This document shows, one piece after another, positions 31,010 through 38,400 of a stretch of 64,000 nucleotides of DNA (within the stretch, counting starts at the first letter, position 1; every line of letters starts with the position of its first letter). The notes under the pieces are model-generated. The model searched no databases. It was not told the DNA's origin and saw only the letters and a program-made list of their open reading frames with translations. The position numbers were made by a program, and so were the translations under genes. Origin of the DNA: Thecamonas trahens ATCC 50062 (lineage: Eukaryota > Apusozoa > Apusomonadida > Apusomonadidae); contig NW_013657669.1 in assembly GCF_000142905.1 (NCBI RefSeq), positions 20,618-84,617 on the forward strand. Reading direction: 5' to 3'.

Positions 31010-33172
31010 ATGGACGGAGACCGGGTCAGAGTGGCTCAGCTGGCGCTGGCTTCTGGACAAAGCCGACAGCTAGAGGGTGGGGTGGTGGTAGGGCGGGTAC
31101 TCCTCGTCTGGCCAACCACTGGGAGCGGGGCCGAGGCCGAGACCTCGTTCCTGCTGGAGGAAGTGACGGAGGGAGCGAGGACACAAAGGGCACACGGCGC
31201 AAGCACATCGGCTCCATCGCCATCATCAGAGTTGCAAGTGGCACAGAGACTGAGGATACGATCGGTGTCGCTGATGGCTGAAGCGAGCGAAACAAGCGGG
31301 CCGAACCGAGTTCGGCTCATTGTCCGCGGCGCCTTTGCCCACAAGCTCGCCGGCGTAGTGGCCAAGAACGATGTGCTGGTGGTCCATCCGGTGCCCGCGG
31401 TGGCTATTGTGCCGCTGGAAGCAGGTGGAGGTGGCCCATCGGGAGGGCCGGGCAACCAGCACCGCAATTTGGCGCTGTGTATCTCGGACGATGAGCCCGA
31501 GAAGCGGGTGCTGGACGTTGTCATGGATGTGTTGCTGGCAGGACGGGAGAACCTGGTGATCAAGGTGACTCGAGGGAAGCTGAACGAGTTGGACTCGCAG
31601 GCTGCGCTGATGCGGTCTGTCCTGGCTAACGACGAGGTTGAGACGGGCGGCGTCAGCGCGAGCGGAAAGCGCCGGCTAGCAGGCGACGGAGGAGGCACCG
31701 GGTCAGCGACCGGCGTCAAGCGCCGCAAGGTCATGACTCGCAGCTACCGGTACACACCGCTGGTCGAGGTGGCTGTGGGGATGGAGGCGCACGTCTACGG
31801 GGTGGTTGTTGCGCTCCGCGAGCCGCGGCAGACTCGCGGGTCAGACATGATGATGAGCCTCACGCTCCGCGACGACTCGAACAGCGACGCTGAGCTCTCG
31901 TCGCTGCGGATCAACGTGTTTGCGCCGCCGGGCGCACTGCCGCCGATTGCCGGTGTTGGCGACGTCGTCCGCATTCACCGACTCGACATCCAGCTCTTCC
32001 GTGGCTTCCGGCAGGGCTGCTCACGGAAGCGGACCTCGTTTGCGGTGTTTGACAAGGCTCTAGGTACGCCCATCGAGCCGCGCACCCATCCGACGCTCAC
32101 CATCAAGCACACCCTCAACGATGCCGACCGGGCGCGGGTCCGCGAGCTACGCGGCTGGTACGAAGCGCTCTGCACCGTCACAGCGCTTCCACGGGAGCTG
32201 GCTCCGCTCGCGCCGGCCAAGCACGCCGCAGGCAGCTGCCCCCGGGTCATGCTGGGCAATGTCAAGCCGGACGGAGGCGCGGTTTGCCTGGTCGTCCGCT
32301 TGGCGAGCGTCGATCTGGAAGCACAGACCGGGCTCGGCTGGGACGGCTCGCCGCCGCCGGGCCAGACGCGCCTGCTCGACGCGCGCCCCCTTGGCGCTGG
32401 CTTTCTCTCGCGGTGGTCGTTTGACCCGCTGCCGGCGCAGCGGCTGATCCTTAGTGAGCAGACGCGGCGGTGCCTGGGTGCGATGGGTGCCGAGGCTGGC
32501 ACGGACTCGTGGGTCGAGCTCCATGAGTGCCGGCTCGGCAGCGCCGGTGAGATGCTGGTCGATGGACCAGCGTACTCTGTCGAGCCGTCGAGCACCGCGG
32601 CGTCGACCTCGCGCTTTCTCCTCTGCCCGGAGCCGGGCGTGTGGCAGTGCAAGGCGGCTCCGAGCGCTACCAACCGTACCCGGCCGGTAGTCTCGCTGCG
32701 ATCAGTGTTGGAGCGTGCGCGGAGTGAGCACGTCAAGGCGCGAGTTCTGGCGCGGGTTGTCGAAATCACGCCGGGCCCGCGCCAGGTCGAGGCTGCATGC
32801 GTCCCGCTCTGTCCGGCTTGCGGCGGTCTGGTGGAGCGCGCAAGTCCTGGCTCGAGCGGAACCTACGCCTGCGCCGCTTGCGACATCGCTACGCTGGCCA
32901 AGCCGCAGCACACATACATGTTTGTGCTCCGGCTGGTCGACGCCTCGGCAGTTGCCGACGTTATCGCCTTTGACGATGACGCGCTCGCCCTCTTTCCTGG
33001 CCTCCCTGCCACCGACCTCACCGAGTCGAACGTGACCCGTGATGGGGTCCGTGAACGGATGACCGGCTTTCTCGCCGATGGTGCCTACCTCGACCTCTGT
33101 GTCTGTTCGTACGCCGACGGCGACGGGCACATCCGGTTCCGGATCTTTGGCACCCAGGGCATTGTCGGGTGA
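31010..33172 (+). CDS. POT1: Telomere single-strand end-binding protein POT1
   Basis: 720 residues from ATG at 31010. The canonical POT1 OB1 starts at about residue 246 (YRYTPLVEVAVGMEAHVYGV, then GDVVRIHRLDIQLFRG and an EPRTHPT counterpart of the human IPRTS block). OB2-like sequence follows (about 370-600). The C-terminal part has a zinc ribbon (CPACG ... CAAC near 605-630) and an OB3 ending like human POT1 (YMFVLRLVDASAVADVIAFD ... RFRIFGTQG). POT1 binds telomeric G-strand DNA and recruits or limits telomerase. The first 245 residues are extra compared with human POT1 and include an OB-like stretch, VRLIVRGAFAHKLAGVV. Confidence 0.88.
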   Translation: MDGDRVRVAQLALASGQSRQLEGGVVVGRVLLVWPTTGSGAEAETSFLLEEVTEGARTQRAHGASTSAPSPSSELQVAQRLRIRSVSLMAEASETSGPNRVRLIVRGAFAHKLAGVVAKNDVLVVHPVPAVAIVPLEAGGGGPSGGPGNQHRNLALCISDDEPEKRVLDVVMDVLLAGRENLVIKVTRGKLNELDSQAALMRSVLANDEVETGGVSASGKRRLAGDGGGTGSATGVKRRKVMTRSYRYTPLVEVAVGMEAHVYGVVVALREPRQTRGSDMMMSLTLRDDSNSDAELSSLRINVFAPPGALPPIAGVGDVVRIHRLDIQLFRGFRQGCSRKRTSFAVFDKALGTPIEPRTHPTLTIKHTLNDADRARVRELRGWYEALCTVTALPRELAPLAPAKHAAGSCPRVMLGNVKPDGGAVCLVVRLASVDLEAQTGLGWDGSPPPGQTRLLDARPLGAGFLSRWSFDPLPAQRLILSEQTRRCLGAMGAEAGTDSWVELHECRLGSAGEMLVDGPAYSVEPSSTAASTSRFLLCPEPGVWQCKAAPSATNRTRPVVSLRSVLERARSEHVKARVLARVVEITPGPRQVEAACVPLCPACGGLVERASPGSSGTYACAACDIATLAKPQHTYMFVLRLVDASAVADVIAFDDDALALFPGLPATDLTESNVTRDGVRERMTGFLADGAYLDLCVCSYADGDGHIRFRIFGTQGIVG

Positions 33173-33324
33173 TACCACGCGTTTACGCTCTGCGACGCGG
33201 ACGACGCGGACGACATGGACGATGCGGCTGGCTACAGCCTCTCTCTCTCTCTCTCTCTTTCTCCACACACGCGCGCACACACACTGGCCACAGACCAAAT
33301 CGAACATGTGTTCATTGACACCCT

Positions 33325-34229
33325 TCACTGGGCACCGCCCGTGGTGTACGGGTCGAGGTGGAGCTCACGACGACGCTCCTCGGTGGCCTTGCGCCACTTC
33401 GGGTTGACGGTCGACGGCAGCGGGGCTATCGACACACATAGATCCATTTCCAATCACATCCACACAGTGAGTCATTATCGGAACAAGTCCTTCCCACACC
33501 CCTTCCCCAGCTGACCCATGTACCAGCTGTACTTTGGGAGGGGGGGGGACGGGGGAGGAGGGAGGGAGCCGGTGCGGGCGCGAGACGACGACACTCGGAA
33601 GACCCGTCAGCCGACCCGACGTCACCCACTTCCGCCGAGTTGGAGAGCGAGCCCAGGAGGCCATGACTAGCAAGGGAGACCGCCACTCCGAGTAGGAGAG
33701 AAAGATGTGCAACAGTAGTGGTGGTGGTGGTGGTGGTGGTGGTGGTGGTGGTGGTGGTGGTCGGGGAATGGGGGGAGAGGAAGGGCATGGGTGTGATCAA
33801 GGCGACAGTCGGTGGTTGGTGGTGGTGGGCAATATTTTTGCCGCCAGGTCAGCCAGCCTAGCCAGCGCTTGTATGGGCAAGGTGTAGGTGTATGTCATGC
33901 ACATATGGGTGGTGGGTGGATGGAGGGGTATCTGGGTTGGAGTGGTACAGGTGGTCGTGGTCGTTGGTCGTTGGCTAATGGGCAAGGGTGGGTAGGGTAG
34001 GGTGGCGTGGGGGGGGGGGGGGGGGAGGGGGAACAAGGTGGCGGGATGGACCAGTGGCCGGGTGGCGGTTCACCTCGGCAAGTACTGGTTGGTGTGAGGG
34101 ATGGAGAAGGTGGGAGAAGGTGAGAAAAGGGAGGAGGTACGTACAGCCCCAGACAGCGTTGACAATCTCGCAGAGGACGACGCCGCCAACAATGGAACCG
34201 AGCATGGAGATACCGAGCTTGCCAGACAT
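33325..34229 (-). CDS. Spliced 61-residue single-span membrane protein
   Basis: Not visible as one open frame. Exon 1 34229-34145 (28 codons plus one base), intron 33426-34144 (719 bases, donor GTACGT, acceptor CGATAG), exon 2 33425-33325; 186 bases in total divides exactly by three. The N-terminal half is one hydrophobic helix (ISMLGSIVGGVVLCEIVNAV). The C-terminal half is soluble and basic, with NPKWRKATEERRRELHLDP. Size and layout recall small accessory subunits of mitochondrial inner-membrane or ER complexes, but I cannot name it. Exon 2 has strong codon character. Convergent with POT1. Confidence 0.7.
33537..33550. repeat. G-run in intron of the 61-residue gene
   Basis: G tract (gggaggggggggg) within the 719-base intron; reads as C on the coding strand. 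Confidence 0.7.
33714..33761. repeat. (GGT)n trinucleotide repeat
   Basis: About 15 GGT units within the same intron; CCA-rich on the coding strand, so polypyrimidine-like. Confidence 0.96.
34008..34025. repeat. G-run in the same intron
   Basis: About 17 G residues with one interruption, near 34008-34025. Confidence 0.85.
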
Positions 34230-34720
34230 GATGAGATGAGAAGACGAGTGGTGCTTCTAAACGTCATTGATTACCGCATTGAGACTTTATCGTTGGGTCG
34301 TCGACCCGCAGTCAGCCATCACACGCCGGCCACCGATCACGCTACCGATTATACTACGGATCATAATACCGATCACGCCACCGATCACACTCCCGATCAC
34401 ACTGCCGATCACGCTACCGAACACGCTACCGATCATACTACGGATCACACTATCGATCATACTACGGATCATGCTACGGATCATACTACGAATCACGCTA
34501 CCGAACGCGCTACCGATCACACTACCGATCATACTACGGATCACGCTACCGATACTACGGATCACGCTACGGATCAACGGATCATGCTACGGATATCCCC
34601 CCCTCTCCACACGTGTCGATTTTTGGGGGGGAGGTGTGCGTCAGCCCTGCGTTCGACGCCCGGCCACGCGGCGCCGGCCACAGGCGACAAGCGACAAGCG
34701 ACGACAGACGTGACTCGACC
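34230..34720. other. Divergent intergenic region with minisatellite
   Basis: 491 bases between the divergent 61-residue gene and the DoxX-like gene, more than half of it occupied by the minisatellite at 34332-34595. A G7 run follows at 34624. No coding exon recognised. Confidence 0.6.
34332..34595. repeat. GATC/TACGGATC minisatellite
   Basis: Degenerate tandem units of about 8 bases, gatcacac / taccgatc / tactacgg, fill about 260 bases. GATC or a one-base variant appears every 8-10 bases, so the array is rich in short palindromes. Reading frames through it (Ile-Arg-Ser or Thr-Asp-His repeats) are incidental. Confidence 0.95.
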
Positions 34721-35245
34721 ATGAGCATTACGGTGGACATTCAGCTGGAGAGCATTCTCCGTGTGGGAGTCTGCGGCTGCTTTGTAGGCCATGGATGGAT
34801 TGCCTTTTCTGGAGCTGAGGCCTCAAAGTGGCGTGGCTATCTGGCGGCAGGTGGCTTTACCTCTGCTGAGGCCGTCATCCTTCTTCCCCTCATCGGTCTC
34901 CTCGACATCGCCATCGGCATTCTGACTCTGTTCTATCCTCTCTCCTTGGTCACCATCTGGGCTGCTGCTTGGGCCTTTGCCACTGCTGCCATTCGCCCTA
35001 TTGCTGGCGAGTCCATCTGGGCTGCCATCGAACGCGCTGGCAACTGGGCCACTCCTCTGGCTCTTGTCTATCTCCATGCTCATCGGCAGGTCTCCCGATC
35101 TGCCTTGCCGTCCTGGTTCCCGCCATGGCTCGCAGACATGCTTGATCCGAGCCTCTCCTGGGATCTCTCACTCAAGTATGTCTTCACCCTCATTGTCGCC
35201 CTCCTCGGCTGCGTCCTCGTCCTCCGCACCCTCCGGTCCCGCTGA
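34721..35245 (+). CDS. DoxX-like four-helix membrane protein
   Basis: 174 residues from ATG at 34721. Four hydrophobic segments are visible: around residues 12-25 (VGVCGCFVGHGWIAFSG), 50-75 (AVILLPLIGLLDIAIGILTL), 80-95, and 150-170 near the C-terminus. The GHGW block after the first span and RPIAGESIW with NWATPLALVYL resemble bacterial membrane proteins of the DoxX-like group, which are often annotated only as hypothetical. Function is unknown. The close similarity in style to bacterial members raises lateral acquisition as one possibility; vertical descent through an organelle is another. Confidence 0.65.
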   Translation: MSITVDIQLESILRVGVCGCFVGHGWIAFSGAEASKWRGYLAAGGFTSAEAVILLPLIGLLDIAIGILTLFYPLSLVTIWAAAWAFATAAIRPIAGESIWAAIERAGNWATPLALVYLHAHRQVSRSALPSWFPPWLADMLDPSLSWDLSLKYVFTLIVALLGCVLVLRTLRSR

Positions 35246-35456
35246 TCCCGCGCCCACCGCCCACATCGCACCTCCTTCCTCACTCGGCCCGTAAATCACA
35301 CCCTGAACTGGCCAATCCCCCGCGCGTACCTGCTCCACCACCCAAGTGCCGCACGCGGAGGGCTCCCATGCGTGCGCCCAATTTCAAACTGCGGCTGACA
35401 GCCCATTACCGCACTCTTCTCGTCGGCACTCGAAGCCACGGCTGTACTCATCATCC

Positions 35457-38400
35457 ATGGGCAAGCTACTCGCCATCGTAGTGGTAGCTACCATACTGCT
35501 TTTGTTCTCGGGAACTGGTTTTGGTTCTTCTTGTCTCCTGCCTTCGATCCCTCCGCAGCGTGCCATTCTCTCCACCACCGCTCGAGGCGCCTGGTCGGCT
35601 GCCCCGGCTCTCCTCACTCCCGACGGTGACATGGATCTTCTGGTTGCCATCTCGGACGATCATCAAGTTGTGTACTTTCGTGACATTGCTGTCACCGCCT
35701 CTCCGCTTTCGGTCCTTGTCACCGATGCACTCGGAAAACCTCGAGCTGTTGCCGCTGGCCTCATCGATGCCGATGACTTTGTCGATGTCGTTGTCGCCTC
35801 GCTCGACGAGGACGCTCTTGTGTGGATCGCCAACGACGGCTTCGGGGACTTTACCTCTTCACTGCTCAACGTCCTCTCTCCGGGCATCGCCAATATGCAG
35901 GGTCTTGCCATCCACGACATGGACGGTGATGGTGCCATCGACCTCGTCGGCGCCGGAGCCATCGGCCCAGCCGCCGTCCGCATCTGGTACGCCGCATCGC
36001 CCGGCTCCTTCCCCGAGTCGACCTCCATCGAACTCGCCACTGGTTACGATGGCTCCAACTCGGTCGAGCTTGTTGATCTCACCCGCAACAACAGGGCTGA
36101 TGTCCTCGTTGCCGCCCCACAGGCCAACACCGTCTTCTATGTCCCTCACATTGGAAACCGCACCTTTGCCCCACCGATCGTCGTCGCCAGCGACGTCGGC
36201 AACGCCGTCTGCACCCGTGCTGCCGATCTCACTGGAGATGGTGCTTCCGACGTTGTCGTCGCCGTCGCCGCCGAGGGTGCCGTCGTTTACTTTGTCAACA
36301 ACGGCGCGGGCGGCTTTGACTCGGCTGCTCGCGTCACCATCGCCACAGACACTGCTCAGGTCTGGTGGATTGCTCTCGGCGACATCAACGCAGACGGCGC
36401 AGTTGACGTTGTCTCGGCCTCGGCTACCTCGGGCCTCATCGCCTGGCACGTCAACCTTGGCCGCGGCTCGTTTGCCGCCGGCTCACAAACCATCGACACA
36501 TCGCTCACCAACGCCCGCTTCATCGGCCTCGAAGACCTCGATCGCGATGGTACGCCCGATGTCTTTGTCGCTGCAGACTCGGCGGCCACCGTCGCATGGT
36601 ACGCCAACAACGGGTCAGCCGTCGCCGTTGCCGCCTCCTCCGTCACCATCACCACCGTCGCCAAGCGGGCAAAATCCATCGCCCTCGCAGACTTTAATCT
36701 CGACGGCACCGTCGACGCCGCCATCGCTTCCACCTCGGACGATCTCTTTGCCCTCTACCCGAACGCCGGCCACGGCTCTTTTGCCCTCGCCACCAAGACC
36801 AACGTCCTAACCTCGCTTGACGGGCCCATTGCCGTCGTCGCCGCCGACCTCAACGCCGACGGCCTGCCCGACATGATCTGCATCGCCGGCGACGGGCTTG
36901 CTGTTGTCATGCTCAACAACCCGATCTCACCCGGCACCTTTGCCTCGTCGCCTGCTCTTCGCACAGATCTCTGCACTACCTGCCCCACCCCTCTCGCCGC
37001 AGCCGCTGGCGACCTCGACAGCGACGGCCATCTCGACGTAGTCCTCGCCACCTCGGGCAGCCCCTCGCTCCTTGCCTTTTACAACACTGGAGGCAGCGCC
37101 AGCTTTCCAGCCGGCGCCATCGCACTCGCCACGGGCCTCGGTGCGGTCCAGGACCTGGTCATTGCAGACATCAACGGCGATGCCCGCACTGACATCGTCT
37201 ACGTCTCGTCGTCGACGTCAACCATAGCCTATCTCCCGGGCATTGGAAACGGCTCCTTCGCTCCCATCCCCATCCCCATTGCCGCATCGGGCGTTTCCAA
37301 CGTCCAAGCGCTGCAGCTTGCTGATCTCGACGCCAACGGTTCGCTCGACGTCATTGCCGCCCTTGGCTCTTCGATGGCGCTTGTCTGGATCCGCTCCACA
37401 AGCCCAGGCTCCTTTGCGCCTCCCGCCACGCTTGCCACCGGGGCAGCGTTCTCCTCGATTGCCGTAGGTGACATCAACCACGACGGCGTGCTCGATGTGG
37501 TGTACGCGGCCCACAACTCAGACGAGGCTGGGTGGATCCGCGGGACTAGCCCGGGTGTCTTTGACCCCGCCCGTATCCCGTTTCCAGAGCCGGCGCCACT
37601 TGCCTCAGACGTCGTCATCGCCGACATCAACGCCGATGGCCTCCGCGACGTCGTCGTCTCCTCTGCCGAGGACTACACAGTCCGCGCCTTTATCGCAGCC
37701 GCCCACATGGGCTCCTCGCCTGCGCATCCGACCATCGACTACCCTCCCGCCCGCATCAGCCCGCGCCCTGTTTATGGCGCTGCCAGCTACGCGCATCTCA
37801 ACACCCTCGCTGCCACGCTCCGCACCGCATCCACATGCTGGCCGCAGCGCGTACATGTCGCCGCCCAAGCACCGCAGCTCTCAGGCTGCTCAACTGCGGC
37901 CCTCATTCCCATCCCAGTCGCAGCCCGATGGACCATCGCTGCTCCACTGGACGCGCCACTCGCGATCGACTGCCACGGCGGCGTCCTCTTTGCCGTCCAC
38001 GGCGAGCTCACCCTTGAGAACCTGGTCATCACCCGCACCGGATCAGGGACAGCGGCCGATGCCAGCTCTGGCTTGCTTGTTCATGGCGGTCTTCTTACGC
38101 TCCGCAACGCGACCATCACCGACAGCACTGGGTCTAGTGATGGAGGCGCTGTTCGCATCTTGGCGTCAGGCTCTCTCATCGCCAGCTCCTCCACATTTGC
38201 CCGCAACACAGCAGCAGGCTCTGGAGGCGCGCTCGCGGTTGACGCACACGCAGATCGTGTGACGCTGAATGATGTGACCTTCGTCGACAACTTGGCCGGT
38301 CGCGATGGTGGCGCCGTTGTCGCTGCTGGTGGCTCCATTATCGCCACCAACGTTGTTGTCGCGGGCAACTCGGCAGCAGGCTCTGGTGGTGGTGTATGCG

